64,000 nucleotides of DNA from UKL13-2 sp044228625 (GCA_044228625.1 JBGAUM010000003.1:1-64000); one strand, 5' to 3'; shown: positions 49,705 through 58,899, counted from the first letter of the stretch. The notes: generated by a model from the sequence alone, not told the origin. Numbers and translations are program-made.

Positions 49705-52110
49705 ATGATTCCGCGCGTTTCGGCGTCCGTCCTGTTCTTCGGTGGCTTAATCCTCGCGGGAACAGCGGCACCTGAATTGCAGGCCCAGACACTCGTCCAA
49801 CTCGCGCCCGGCACGGCTGTGCCCATGCAGAAGCGTGCTGGCACCGGCGATCGCATGTTGCCAATGGACGTCACAGTGAACGGTGCCAAGAGTGGCACTT
49901 GGCTATTCCTGGAGCGAGAGGGTGTCCTTTATGCGCAGCAGGATGCGTTTGCAGAGTGGCGCGTCCGCCTCGATCCCCGCACGGCCTTTGTCGAATTTCG
50001 CGGCCAGCCCTATGCGCCGCTAAACGCCATCCCCGGATTCAAATTCAAGGTCGATTTTGCAGCGCTTGCGGTTGACATTACTTTCTCACCGGAAGCCTTC
50101 GCAACTTCAGACCTTCGGCGGGATTTGACGCTCAAGCTCGACACCAGCCCGGTTCTGAATGCCATTTTCCTGAATTACGACGTCAATGCGGCCGCGAACA
50201 CGTATCGAGGTGCATCAGCCACGAACGAACTGGGGCTCATCACTGAAACCGGTATCTCGACCGGCATGGGCGTGCTTAGCGTGAGCCATGCAGGGCGCAA
50301 TCTGCTTTCCAACGCGGCGCTTCCCGAGCGGCGAAGTTGGCAGCGCCTGGAAACGACCTTTACCCGTGATTTTCCGGATCGTAACCAGACCTTGCGGGTT
50401 GGAGATGCTACGACCCGCGCGGGCCTCACCGGTCGCAATGCCTATTTCGGGGGCATACAGTTCGGCACCAATTTCGCGTTGACGCCGGGTTTCGTGCGGC
50501 AACCACTGCCGCGCTTGCAAGGAATTTCTGCGGCGCCTTCCACGGTAGAACTCTATGTGAACGATGTGCTTCGCCAAACTTCCAACGTGCCGACCGGACC
50601 GTTTACGCTTGACAACTTTCCAGTGATGACAGGCGGAGGGGAAGCGCGTTTGGTCGTGCGAGACGTGCTGGGTCGTGAAACCGTGATTTCACAATCCTTC
50701 CTGACAAGTGCGCAATTGCTCGCGCCCGGATTGAACGATTGGAGCCTGGAGGCTGGCCGCATACGCACCAACCTCGGCACGCAAAGCCGCGCCTATGGCG
50801 CGCGGTTTGGAGCGCTCACTTGGGCGCGCGGCCTCACCGAGGGCATCACCGGCGAGTTGCGCGGCGAAATTGGCGACGACCAGCGCTTTGCCAGCGTCGG
50901 AATGATCAGCGCGCTGCCCGCCCAATTCATCGGCCGAGTGGCGCTGGGCGCAAGCCGCCATGACGTCACCGGCAGCGGACACCTGTGGCTCGCCGGGGTG
51001 GAACACCAAGGCCTGCGCAATACCCTGAGCCTGGAATTTCGCGGCGCTTCGCGCGGCCTCAGGCAGCTTGGGCTTGATACCGCAACACCACCCTATCGAT
51101 TTCAAGCGGCGGCAAATTGGACCTATGCCTCCGAAAGCGGCTCCAACTTTGGCTTGGGTGCGGCGCACATCGAACCTCACGACGGAGTTCATGTGAGCAC
51201 GGTGTCGGCCAATATGGGTATGCGCATCTTCGGAAAGGGATCAATTGCGCTCAATGCCACACATGCCATCGCCGGAACATCCGGAACTTCAGCAGGGATC
51301 ACGCTTACGCTACCGCTGGAGCAACAGCGCGTGACCAGCAGCACGCTCAACTATCGGTCGGGTCAAACTGAAGTGTATGCTGCCGTGACCCAGAACCCCG
51401 TGGCAAGCAATGATGTCGGCTGGCGGATCTTGGCGGGTGAGCAGGCGGGCGACGCTCGCGCCGAAGCGGGAGCCTATTACCAAGGCCGCTACGGCGTGGC
51501 GACCGCGGATGCGAGCATGACTCGCAACCAGCGCGCGTTGCGGCTGGGCACCAAAGGCGGGCTTGTTCTCACGGATTCCAAAGTATTCGCCACGCGCCGT
51601 GTCGACGACAGTTTTGCCGTGGTAGAGGTGGCCGGCCATGGCAATGTGGGCATCGGTGTAGCAGGCAACGTGCTTACCCGTACCAACGCACAGGGTATCG
51701 CACTGGTTCCGCGCCTCAATGCATACCAACCCAATTCAATCCGACTTGATCCGCGAGAGCTCCCCCTGAGTGCCGAACTCGACACGATCGAACAAACCGT
51801 TGTACCGGCATGGCGAAGTGCGGCCAAGGTGGTGTTCCCGGTAAGGTCCGGCCGGGGCGCGCTGATCAAGTTTGATCTCGACGACATGCAACCCGTTCCG
51901 CCAGGCGCCATTGTCAATATCGTGGGGGACAAGCAGACGTTTTATGTTGCGCGCCGGGGGGAGGCATTCGTGACGGGTCTGCAAGCGAAAACGACGCTTG
52001 AAGTCGAATGGAATGCGCAAAGATGCCGTGTGGAGGTCACGCTGCCGCCTGCAAACGACGACGAGATTCCACGTCTTGGCCCGTTGGTGTGCAAAGGAGT
52101 GAAACGATGA
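49705..52110 (+). CDS. Outer-membrane usher (CsuD-like)
   Basis: The 801-residue protein has a signal peptide ending PELQAQ, an N-terminal usher domain, a long beta-barrel with plug, and two small C-terminal domains ending EWNAQRCRVEVTLPP. Motifs such as YVNDVLRQTSNVPTGPF (plug region) and DDMQPVPPGAIV are standard for FimD/PapC-type ushers. The alphabet of the operon (major pilin, minor protein, chaperone, usher, tip adhesin) is that of Csu pili. Its end overlaps the last gene by 4 bases. Confidence 0.94.
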   Translation: MIPRVSASVLFFGGLILAGTAAPELQAQTLVQLAPGTAVPMQKRAGTGDRMLPMDVTVNGAKSGTWLFLEREGVLYAQQDAFAEWRVRLDPRTAFVEFRGQPYAPLNAIPGFKFKVDFAALAVDITFSPEAFATSDLRRDLTLKLDTSPVLNAIFLNYDVNAAANTYRGASATNELGLITETGISTGMGVLSVSHAGRNLLSNAALPERRSWQRLETTFTRDFPDRNQTLRVGDATTRAGLTGRNAYFGGIQFGTNFALTPGFVRQPLPRLQGISAAPSTVELYVNDVLRQTSNVPTGPFTLDNFPVMTGGGEARLVVRDVLGRETVISQSFLTSAQLLAPGLNDWSLEAGRIRTNLGTQSRAYGARFGALTWARGLTEGITGELRGEIGDDQRFASVGMISALPAQFIGRVALGASRHDVTGSGHLWLAGVEHQGLRNTLSLEFRGASRGLRQLGLDTATPPYRFQAAANWTYASESGSNFGLGAAHIEPHDGVHVSTVSANMGMRIFGKGSIALNATHAIAGTSGTSAGITLTLPLEQQRVTSSTLNYRSGQTEVYAAVTQNPVASNDVGWRILAGEQAGDARAEAGAYYQGRYGVATADASMTRNQRALRLGTKGGLVLTDSKVFATRRVDDSFAVVEVAGHGNVGIGVAGNVLTRTNAQGIALVPRLNAYQPNSIRLDPRELPLSAELDTIEQTVVPAWRSAAKVVFPVRSGRGALIKFDLDDMQPVPPGAIVNIVGDKQTFYVARRGEAFVTGLQAKTTLEVEWNAQRCRVEVTLPPANDDEIPRLGPLVCKGVKR

Positions 52111-52973
52111 CTTACGAAATTCGTTGGTTGGGCGCCAGCCTGTTGACGGCGGCGGTGCTTGCACTGGCCACGTCGTCCGACGCGGCGATCACATGCACCT
52201 CGGTCACGTCGCCCGGATTTTCCGCAGCATTCACGGGCACCGTCCCGCCCACAAATGTCACGCCGTCGTCAGTGACCGTCACCTGCAACCGCAACCTCGC
52301 AGGAGACCCCTTGTCCCTGAACTATCTCGTCGCAGCCAACAATGGTCTGAATGCCGCTGGCAACCAAAATCGCGCGGCGCTGGGCGCCAACCGGCTGCAG
52401 TACGACCTTTATCGCGATGCGGCGTGCAGCCTGCAATGGCGCGGCGGTGGAAACCGCCTCAGCAACACGATGACATTTGGGAACAATTTCCTTCCAGTAA
52501 GCCAAACCACCAATTGGTGGGGATGCATCGTAACCTCCCAGGCGCTGCCCGCCGGAACCTATACCGATACCGTGACCATGACGTTGAGCGTCGGGGGGCT
52601 GACCAATACCTTTCCAGTCAGCATTTATACGCCGGCGACATGCACGATTGCGACCGCACCTGGTACATTGACCTTCAACTATGTCGCGCTCGGCGCTGCG
52701 CAAACGGCCAGCACCAGCTTCCAGCCCAATTGTACGAGCCTTCTCGCCTATAGCATGTCATTGAGTGCGACCGTGGCAGTGGCTGCGGGCCTCAACTACA
52801 CCCTGGCCCTGAATACGACCAACAGTGGAGGCACTGCGACCTTGGCAAGCACGGGAACGGGCGTGGCGCAGACCTTTTACATCAATGGCAGCATGGCTGG
52901 AGGGCAGGCTGGTACCTGCTTGGGGGGTACTTGCACAGCCAACAACACGCACACCTTGACGATTACCTATTGA
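52107..52973 (+). CDS. Two-domain SCPU tip adhesin (CsuE-like)
   Basis: The 288-residue protein has a signal peptide ending SSDAAITC and two successive SCPU domains, the first about 25-175 and the second about 178-288, ending THTLTITY. Two-domain SCPU proteins at the end of these operons are tip adhesins that bind hydrophobic surfaces in characterised Csu pili. ATG at 52107 overlaps the usher stop. A GAGTGAAACG stretch precedes it. Its last 7 bases overlap the end of the convergent YeeE gene. Confidence 0.9.
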   Translation: MTYEIRWLGASLLTAAVLALATSSDAAITCTSVTSPGFSAAFTGTVPPTNVTPSSVTVTCNRNLAGDPLSLNYLVAANNGLNAAGNQNRAALGANRLQYDLYRDAACSLQWRGGGNRLSNTMTFGNNFLPVSQTTNWWGCIVTSQALPAGTYTDTVTMTLSVGGLTNTFPVSIYTPATCTIATAPGTLTFNYVALGAAQTASTSFQPNCTSLLAYSMSLSATVAVAAGLNYTLALNTTNSGGTATLASTGTGVAQTFYINGSMAGGQAGTCLGGTCTANNTHTLTITY

Positions 52974-53911
52974 GCCGAAACGGAAAGCTTGAGCACTGCG
53001 ATCGCAGCCAGCATTGCCGCAAGCGCCGCCCAGGCATGCGCAAAGAGTGTGGGCATTCCCAACAGGATGAGTCCGTCGTTGCTGCCCGGAATCATCGCGC
53101 TGCCGGCGCCCATCAGCGCCCCTCCGAAGGTGCACAGCGCCAACTGACGACCTGATGGACGGACAGACTTCAGGAGACCGCTCGTCCAGCCCGCGCAGAT
53201 GGCGCCCAGCAACAAAGCCAACAGCAGCGCGTTCCGTGGTGACAGATCGCGCAACGTGCCCTGCGCCGCCTCGTTGAGAATATCGGTGTAAGCCCACGGG
53301 CCTTCCAGCACCAAAAGAAAATAGAAAGTGATCCCGATCACTGCCGTGGCGGCCTCAGGCCGCCAGAGACGCCTTCCCACCGCTTTGCTCGTTTCTCGCA
53401 GACTCGCCGACGGCGTGCGCAACATCATGATGGTCGGAGGGAGTAGGCGATACGCCATGAATAGACCGGCAACCCAGGCCAGTGCGCTTGGAAATTGGAC
53501 GAGCGGTGAAACGAGAATGGGCGAAGTGATGGGGGGCATGGCTTGGGCCACGACCCAAGCCCCGGCGTAAAACCCCACAGGTGTGCAGAGGTAGGCCCAC
53601 TGGCCTGAACCGAGCCGCGCAATGGCACCAAACACGCAGGCCTGGTTGATGAAGGCGCCGGTGCCCAGCAGGAGTGCGCCCGCCACGGCCGGCAGGCTGA
53701 TCGGGTGCCCCATCGGCAATTCGACCTCGAATCCCAGGGCTTTTGAAATGAAAAACAATCCTGCCACCCAAAGCGACGCTTCGAGCATCGCCACCAATCG
53801 TCGAGCACGGCGCATAGCGACGATTTCGTCCACGGCGGCGACCGTGCACGTTGCGCCACGCTGTATGGCATAGCCCATGAGACCGGCGAGAAGAAGGGAC
53901 ACGAGGAACAT
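52967..53911 (-). CDS. YeeE/YedE family sulfur-compound transporter
   Basis: The 314-residue membrane protein has about nine helices and family motifs around conserved cysteines: GYAIQRGATCTVAAVDEI near the start and GAFINQACVFGAIARLGSG in the middle. Characterised YeeE moves thiosulfate across the membrane through cysteines in such motifs. Together with the soxXYZA genes in this window it suggests import or handling of reduced sulfur. The gene ends inside the last codons of the pilus adhesin on the other strand. Confidence 0.87.
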   Translation of the reverse strand: MFLVSLLLAGLMGYAIQRGATCTVAAVDEIVAMRRARRLVAMLEASLWVAGLFFISKALGFEVELPMGHPISLPAVAGALLLGTGAFINQACVFGAIARLGSGQWAYLCTPVGFYAGAWVVAQAMPPITSPILVSPLVQFPSALAWVAGLFMAYRLLPPTIMMLRTPSASLRETSKAVGRRLWRPEAATAVIGITFYFLLVLEGPWAYTDILNEAAQGTLRDLSPRNALLLALLLGAICAGWTSGLLKSVRPSGRQLALCTFGGALMGAGSAMIPGSNDGLILLGMPTLFAHAWAALAAMLAAIAVLKLSVSAQ

Positions 53912-53964
53912 GCGTCGGTCGATCAGTACACGCCTGAAGAATTGGGCATTTCAATCAAGGGCTC

Positions 53965-54005
53965 AAAAAACCGGGGCGGTCCACACGATCCGGTGGAGCC
54001 GCCCC
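53965..54005 (-). terminator. Rho-independent terminator after the secreted cupin gene
   Basis: On the minus strand a GC-rich stem (GGGGCGG at 54005-53999 pairing with CCGCCCC at 53979-53973, extended inside by CCAC/GTGG) is followed by a U-tract from six A's at 53965-53970. It begins 26 bases after the cupin stop. This is the clearest intrinsic terminator in the window and separates the cupin gene from yeeE. Confidence 0.85.
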
Positions 54006-54031
54006 GCACTGCTCACTCACTGCAAAACGGA

Positions 54032-54520
54032 CTACATCATTTCTTTCATCGTCTCCGGCTTCTTGTCGTTGACGATGTCGGCGATCATCAACTCAACCTT
54101 CTTGCCCGAGCTGTTTTTCCAATGGTGCTTCGTTCCTGCAAATTCGCGGGCGATGTCGCCGGCCTTGTGCAAGATCGGCTCGCTGCACTTGCTGGAAAAC
54201 TCCTGGATTTCGCCTTCCTTGACCATGATCAGCGCGGGGCGATCCGCATGATCGTGCAAGGGGACGATGCCGCCGGGCTCAATGGTCATCGCGCGCATGC
54301 GCAGGCGGCGTTGGGCGAGCTTGACGTTTTCCTTCGACAAGTCGATGGAAGACAATTCGACATCCTTCACGCCGACCGGGGCCGACGGGGCGCCGGACAA
54401 GGGATTGTTGGCCGCCTTGCCCGCCGGGCATTCGCCGGCCAGGGCCTGTCCGCCATGAATCGCCAACAGCATGCCGGCGAGCATGGCCGAGGCCGTGAAG
54501 AGGGAAACCTTTTGCGACAT
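54032..54520 (-). CDS. Exported cupin-domain protein
   Basis: From ATG 54520, with GGAG 8 bases upstream, the 162-residue protein has a signal peptide ending GGQALAGEC and a single cupin domain. Motif one reads PGGIVPLHDHADRPALIMVKEGEI and is interrupted before a second motif ending GTKHHWKNSSGKK, supplying histidines for a metal. The substrate is unknown. It may act as a periplasmic sensor or enzyme. It has its own terminator and is divergent from the ABC permease pair. Confidence 0.8.
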   Translation of the reverse strand: MSQKVSLFTASAMLAGMLLAIHGGQALAGECPAGKAANNPLSGAPSAPVGVKDVELSSIDLSKENVKLAQRRLRMRAMTIEPGGIVPLHDHADRPALIMVKEGEIQEFSSKCSEPILHKAGDIAREFAGTKHHWKNSSGKKVELMIADIVNDKKPETMKEMM

Positions 54521-54657
54521 GTTTTTCTCCGTGATGCTTTGAAATGCAGCGCCATGCATCTCCCGGAACACGGCGGCCACGGCACCCGTAGTCGAACCGG
54601 GCGGAGATTACTTACAACGTCACATCCCCGGCGTTACTGGCGCCAATAGCGGATAAC

Positions 54658-55665
54658 ATGACGGTCGTTTTCCCGATTGCTGCCATGCTCGCCTTCACCC
54701 TTCGCCGCCTCACCCAATCCGCGTTTGTGCTGGCAGTCATGGCGTTGTTGGTGTTCGTCGGCGTCTATGCAGTGGGCAATCCGCTTGAAATGCTCATCAA
54801 CCCGCAGGCCGATGAATCGGAGCGGCTGCGGGCCACGATCGCATTGGGTCTCGACAAGCCGCTTCATGTGCAGTTCCTGTCGTTTCTGAAGGGCGCTGTC
54901 ACCGGTGATCTTGGCAGGTCCTTTGTCTTCGGCATTCCTGCACTGGAGCTGATCTTTGCGAAATTGCCGGCCACCATCGAACTCGCCGTTGTGGCCATGC
55001 TGCTGGCCATCTTGCTCGGTATCCCGCTGGGGTTGATCGCCGGCCTGAAGCCGGACAGCGTCATCGGCAAGTCCATCATGGCGGGTTCGATCCTCGGATT
55101 TTCGCTGCCCACATTTTGGGTGGGGTTGGTGCTGATCATGCTGTTCTCGGTACAACTTGGTTGGCTGCCCTCGAACGGGCGCGGAGACACTGTCAACGTC
55201 ATGGGCATTCCGTTGTCGGTCCTGACCCTTGATGGTTGGGCCCACCTGTTCATGCCCGCATTGAACCTGGCGCTGTTCAAACTCTCGCTGCTGATTCGCC
55301 TCACCCGCGCGCAAACGCGTGAGGCGTTGATGCAGGACTACGTGAAGTTCGCGCGCGCCAAAGGATTGAAGCCCTCTCGCGTGATCGGCGTGCACGTGTT
55401 GAAGAACATCATGATTCCCATTGTGACGGTCATCGGCCTGGAGTTCGGTTCCGTGGTCGCGTTTGCCATCGTCACGGAATCGATCTTTGCGTGGCCGGGC
55501 ACCGGAAAGCTGCTGATTGATTCGATCAACCAGCTCGACCGGCCCGTGATCGTGGCGTACCTGTTGGTGATCGCGACACTCTTTGTCGTGATCAATTTTG
55601 TGGTGGACCTCGCGTATTCGTGGCTGGATCCGCGGGTGCGACTGGGCCAGGCCGCAGGACATTAG
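54658..55665 (+). CDS. ABC transporter permease, DppB/OppB type
   Basis: The 335-residue membrane protein begins LAFTLRRLTQSAFVLAVMALL, the usual first helix of DppB-type permeases. It has the loop that binds the ATPase, EALMQDYVKFARAKGL. Six helices are expected. It would import peptides, nickel or a related solute. ATG 54658 and ATG 54685 are both possible starts, the second nearer the family norm. The second permease follows with no gap. No binding protein or ATPase gene is beside them. Confidence 0.9.
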   Translation: MTVVFPIAAMLAFTLRRLTQSAFVLAVMALLVFVGVYAVGNPLEMLINPQADESERLRATIALGLDKPLHVQFLSFLKGAVTGDLGRSFVFGIPALELIFAKLPATIELAVVAMLLAILLGIPLGLIAGLKPDSVIGKSIMAGSILGFSLPTFWVGLVLIMLFSVQLGWLPSNGRGDTVNVMGIPLSVLTLDGWAHLFMPALNLALFKLSLLIRLTRAQTREALMQDYVKFARAKGLKPSRVIGVHVLKNIMIPIVTVIGLEFGSVVAFAIVTESIFAWPGTGKLLIDSINQLDRPVIVAYLLVIATLFVVINFVVDLAYSWLDPRVRLGQAAGH

Positions 55666-56550
55666 ATGAACTTGGCGGATTCCCCCCTTCAACGCATTTG
55701 GACCGGCTTTGCGGAGTCCCGCGTGGCCCTGGTGGCGCTCGCGCTGCTTACGGTGATCGTGTGCGTGGCCCTGTTGGCCCCGCTCATCTCCCCACAGAAT
55801 CCTTACGACCTTGCGCAACTGGATGTGATGGATGGCAAGCTCGCGCCGGGCGAAAAATCCATGGCTGGCAAAACCTACTGGCTCGGCACGGACGACCAGG
55901 GGCGCGACATGCTGTCAGGAATTTTTTATGGATTGCGAATCTCGCTGGCTGTGGGATTGGCCTCCACACTGATTGCCGTGACACTGGGCTTGGCCTTGGG
56001 GTTGGTCGCCGCATACGTCGGCGGATTCATCGATACGCTCATCATGCGGGTCGTGGACATCCAGCTCTCGTTTCCCTACATCCTGCTGGCCTTGATTCTG
56101 TTGGCCATCTTTGGCCCCGGGGTAAACAAAGTCATCATCGCCCTGGTGGCGGTGCAGTGGGCGTACTACACGCGTACCGTGCGGGCTGCTGCGCTGGTGG
56201 AAACGCAGAAGGAATATGTGGAGGCGGCGCGGGTCCTGGCGCTTTCGCATCGACGGATCCTGTTCCGGCACCTGCTTCCCAATTGCCTGCCGCCGCTGAT
56301 CGTGGTGGCCACGGTGCAAGTGGCGCACGCGATTTCGCTGGAGGCCACCTTGTCGTTCCTGGGTCTGGGCCTTCCCATTACGGAGCCGTCACTGGGCTTG
56401 CTGATTTCCAACGGGTTCACCTACCTGATGAGCGGAAAATACTGGATCAGCTTTTATCCCGGTGTGGCATTGCTGCTGACGGTGATGGCCGTCAACCTGG
56501 TGGCAGATCAGCTGCGCGATGTGTTGAATCCGCGCTTGAGCAGAAACTGA
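55666..56550 (+). CDS. ABC transporter permease, DppC/OppC type
   Basis: The 294-residue protein starts directly after the dppB-like stop. It has the N-terminal OppC helix, the phrase YWLGTDDQGRDMLSGIFYGLR that marks the family, and the ATPase-binding loop KEYVEAARVLALSHRRI. It pairs with the upstream permease. The transport ATPases and solute-binding protein must be elsewhere or the pair is a remnant. A 66-base palindromic repeat starts at the last base of its stop codon. Confidence 0.92.
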   Translation: MNLADSPLQRIWTGFAESRVALVALALLTVIVCVALLAPLISPQNPYDLAQLDVMDGKLAPGEKSMAGKTYWLGTDDQGRDMLSGIFYGLRISLAVGLASTLIAVTLGLALGLVAAYVGGFIDTLIMRVVDIQLSFPYILLALILLAIFGPGVNKVIIALVAVQWAYYTRTVRAAALVETQKEYVEAARVLALSHRRILFRHLLPNCLPPLIVVATVQVAHAISLEATLSFLGLGLPITEPSLGLLISNGFTYLMSGKYWISFYPGVALLLTVMAVNLVADQLRDVLNPRLSRN

Positions 56551-56615
56551 AACTCGAGGTGGGACGCGGCGTTTCGGCCCAAAGCGGCTCAAACGGCGCG
56601 CCCATGCTCGGGTTT
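56550..56615. repeat. 66-base palindromic repeat, copy C
   Basis: The outer arms are AAACTCGAG (56550-56558) and CTCGGGTTT (56607-56615), complementary with one G-T pair. Length and end sequences equal those of copy A at 14070-14135, with about 40 of 66 positions identical and the ends best conserved. The left 47 bases align without gaps to copy B at 27919. Like copy A it begins at the last base of the upstream TGA. Confidence 0.7.
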
Positions 56616-56713
56616 GGCGACTTTGTCGAGCAGATTTCTTCCAACGGGATGCGCAGTCGATGCGCGTGCCTTCAGCCAAAGGAAGTTGGCGACACCCCAA
56701 ACATCAGCCGGCG

Positions 56714-57193
56714 CTAATACGCGCTTCCATCTTTCCGGAAGAACTGCCACTTGCCGTCGACCAACTTCGCCGCCAGGTCATCGTCCGGATAGTCCACCAC
56801 ATCGCCTGCAGCGCGATCCCCGATTTCCAGGTACACCACGTCTGCGCCCGAGCGGTTGACCAAGTGGTGTGCATCGCCCGTGCCCGCCTTGAAGCCGGCG
56901 CAATCTCCTGCATGCAAAAGCGTCTCGCCGGAATCGGTGATCAACGTGGGTGACCCCTCGAGCACGTAGATGAACTCATCTTGTCGTGTATGCGCATGCC
57001 GCAACGCGGACATTGCGCCGGGATGCAGCGTGGTGAGGTTGACGCCGAAATGGGAGAGCCCGAACAGGTCGCCCAGGACCCGCTTTTCCCGTTGGGCGAC
57101 GCGTGCCGCAAACGGTTCGGGGTATAGGGATTTCTGTGTGCGGGGTGCCACCGCCGAGGCGGCAAGGGTAATGGGTTTGGATTTGTCCGGCAT
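56714..57193 (-). CDS. Cytoplasmic cupin-domain protein
   Basis: The 159-residue protein carries one cupin domain with metal-binding residues in LHPGAMSALRHAHTRQDEFIYVLEG, which is interrupted by turns, and the second motif GDCAGFKAGTGDAHHLVN. It starts with MPDKSKPITL and has no signal. The C-terminus (DDDLAAKLVDGKWQFFRKDG) is conserved in a group of cupins of unknown role. It lies 45 bases downstream of the thioesterase-like gene and may share its transcript. Confidence 0.82.
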   Translation of the reverse strand: MPDKSKPITLAASAVAPRTQKSLYPEPFAARVAQREKRVLGDLFGLSHFGVNLTTLHPGAMSALRHAHTRQDEFIYVLEGSPTLITDSGETLLHAGDCAGFKAGTGDAHHLVNRSGADVVYLEIGDRAAGDVVDYPDDDLAAKLVDGKWQFFRKDGSAY

Positions 57194-57238
57194 GTCGTTG
57201 ACTCTACAGGGTAGGGTGGGAAGGGTGCGAATGCAAGG

Positions 57239-57700
57239 CTAACGCTTTGCGTCGGGCGGGTTCGCGGGATGGTCGCCCTTCACGATTTCACCGGAAGGCA
57301 CGGCGGCTGTTGCCGTGGCATGCACGGCAAGCTTTCCATCCGCCCCCCAAAGCTTCGCCTCGCGGAACACCAGTTGTTTCCCCGCCTTGATCACCGTGGC
57401 TGCCCCCTTGCAAGGCCCCAATGTCATGGGGGCGACAAAGCTGCTCTTGATTTCGACGGTCGGCAACCACTGACGTGTCTTGGCGAATGCGGAAATGGAG
57501 ATCAGCACGTCGATCATGGCAACGGCGAACCCGCCTTGGACGTTACCAAAATGATTCCGAAAAGCCGGCTGGAGCGCGAAAAGCAACGCCACCCGGCCGG
57601 TTTCAAAGGAGGCCTCTTCAATCGTGAAGGGCGTCAGCGCAGCGCAATCGGGCGCAGGCTGGTTTTCCAGCGCCTTCTGTAACGCATTTGCATCGGACAT
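57239..57700 (-). CDS. PaaI-type hotdog-fold thioesterase
   Basis: From ATG 57700 the 153-residue protein has a hotdog domain with HFGNVQGGFAVAMIDVLIS, the characteristic PaaI/YdiI helix with a catalytic-type aspartate, and PTVEIKSSFVAPM. It probably cleaves acyl-CoA thioesters, substrate unknown. The frame extends to 57766, but the earlier residues look non-homologous. It sits between the cupin and the beta-lactamase gene on the same strand. Confidence 0.85.
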   Translation of the reverse strand: MSDANALQKALENQPAPDCAALTPFTIEEASFETGRVALLFALQPAFRNHFGNVQGGFAVAMIDVLISISAFAKTRQWLPTVEIKSSFVAPMTLGPCKGAATVIKAGKQLVFREAKLWGADGKLAVHATATAAVPSGEIVKGDHPANPPDAKR

Positions 57701-57876
57701 GGCGGGCCTGTTCGAAAGGAAGCAAACAACGCTGACGGAATTGTCGCTCTGGAGCATTTGACGCACCGGGGTCGATCCGGCATCGCCTGTTGCGGCATGC
57801 GTATCAGGTTATCACCCGGCAGACTGCCGTGCGCTCAAGGCGGAGGCGCACCCTCGGCGTCGGCCAATCGACGGGT

Positions 57877-58806
57877 TTAGCCGCGAGCTTCTGCAAGCAC
57901 GGCGTGTGCAACCAGCTCCCCCACCTTGGCAAGGACCGCATCATCCTGGGCGCGCATGGCATCAAAATGGCCCGGTGCATCGTAGTAGGCGGTAATCACC
58001 ATCGGCGCGCGCTGCGGCGGAAAACAGATGGCGATGTCGTTGTGCTTGTTGGGCATGCCCCTCGAGCGGCCGGTGCCCGTTTTGTCCCCGCATTGCCAGG
58101 ACTCGGGAAGTCCCGCGCGCAAGCGCTTCATGCCGGTGCGGGTGGCGCGGGTCCAGGCAAGAAGTTTTTCGCGAGACGCGGGCAGCAGTGCATCGCCCAC
58201 CAAAAACTTCGCCGCCAAGGCCGACATGGCGCGCGGCGTGGTGGTATCGCGCACCTCGCCTTTGGGCACCCAGTTGGCGTCCGGCTCGAATCGATCCTGC
58301 CGCGTCACTGAATCACCCAGGGCGCGAAGGCGAGCTGTGAATTCTTCCGGTCCGCCGAGTTTCCTCAGCAGCAGGTTGGCGGCGATGTTGTCGCTGGTGG
58401 TCTGGGTGGCCTCCGCCAGTTGCAAGAGACTCAGGTCGCCGCGTCCTGCAAGCGGGGCGGCAATCGGTGCATGATCAATGACATCGGCAGTCCTGATCGG
58501 AATGCGCTCTTCCACATTGAGTCGTCCTTGATCACCCTCGCGCAAGATCACTCCCGCGAGCGCGAGCTTGAAGGTCGAACACATTCCAAAACGTTCGTCC
58601 TCTCGCCAGCCGATCCCTTTGCCGGTGCCCGTATCGAGCACAAACACGCCGAGACGGCCGCCGGAATTCTTTTCAAGAATCAGCAGCGACTGACGGAGAG
58701 TCTGCGGCAAGGTGGCAAGGGACGGCATGGCCGAGAGGCCAACGAGTGCGGGAACCGCCGCCATGAATGCGCGGCGCGAGGAGGAGGTCAATATCATGGG
58801 GTGCAT
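57877..58806 (-). CDS. Class A beta-lactamase
   Basis: The 309-residue precursor has a twin-arginine-like signal (SSSRRAFMAAVPALVGLS). All class A motifs are present: Ser-Thr-Phe-Lys, Ser-Asp-Asn in TTSDNIAANLLL, the omega-loop glutamate and asparagine in RFEPDANW, and Lys-Thr-Gly in CGDKTGTGRSRG. A cysteine stands just before the active serine (MCSTFK), but position 238 is glycine, so the C69-C238 disulfide of class A carbapenemases is not formed. Starts at 58806 and 58797 are both possible. No AmpR-like regulator or mobile element is beside it, so it is probably a resident gene. Confidence 0.93.
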   Translation of the reverse strand: MHPMILTSSSRRAFMAAVPALVGLSAMPSLATLPQTLRQSLLILEKNSGGRLGVFVLDTGTGKGIGWREDERFGMCSTFKLALAGVILREGDQGRLNVEERIPIRTADVIDHAPIAAPLAGRGDLSLLQLAEATQTTSDNIAANLLLRKLGGPEEFTARLRALGDSVTRQDRFEPDANWVPKGEVRDTTTPRAMSALAAKFLVGDALLPASREKLLAWTRATRTGMKRLRAGLPESWQCGDKTGTGRSRGMPNKHNDIAICFPPQRAPMVITAYYDAPGHFDAMRAQDDAVLAKVGELVAHAVLAEARG

Positions 58807-58899
58807 TGCGTCATGAAGGGGGGATTGAGAAAAACGAAGGCAAACAGCCGGGAAACTCTAAAGCCAGATTGTGGCGAAAAACGGGCGAGCCGGACTGGA

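Noticed and set aside
56616..56713. A repeated GATGCGC pair and other short repeats between copy C and the cupin gene
   Set aside because: The repeats are 7 bases long and only two, which is expected by chance in GC-rich DNA.
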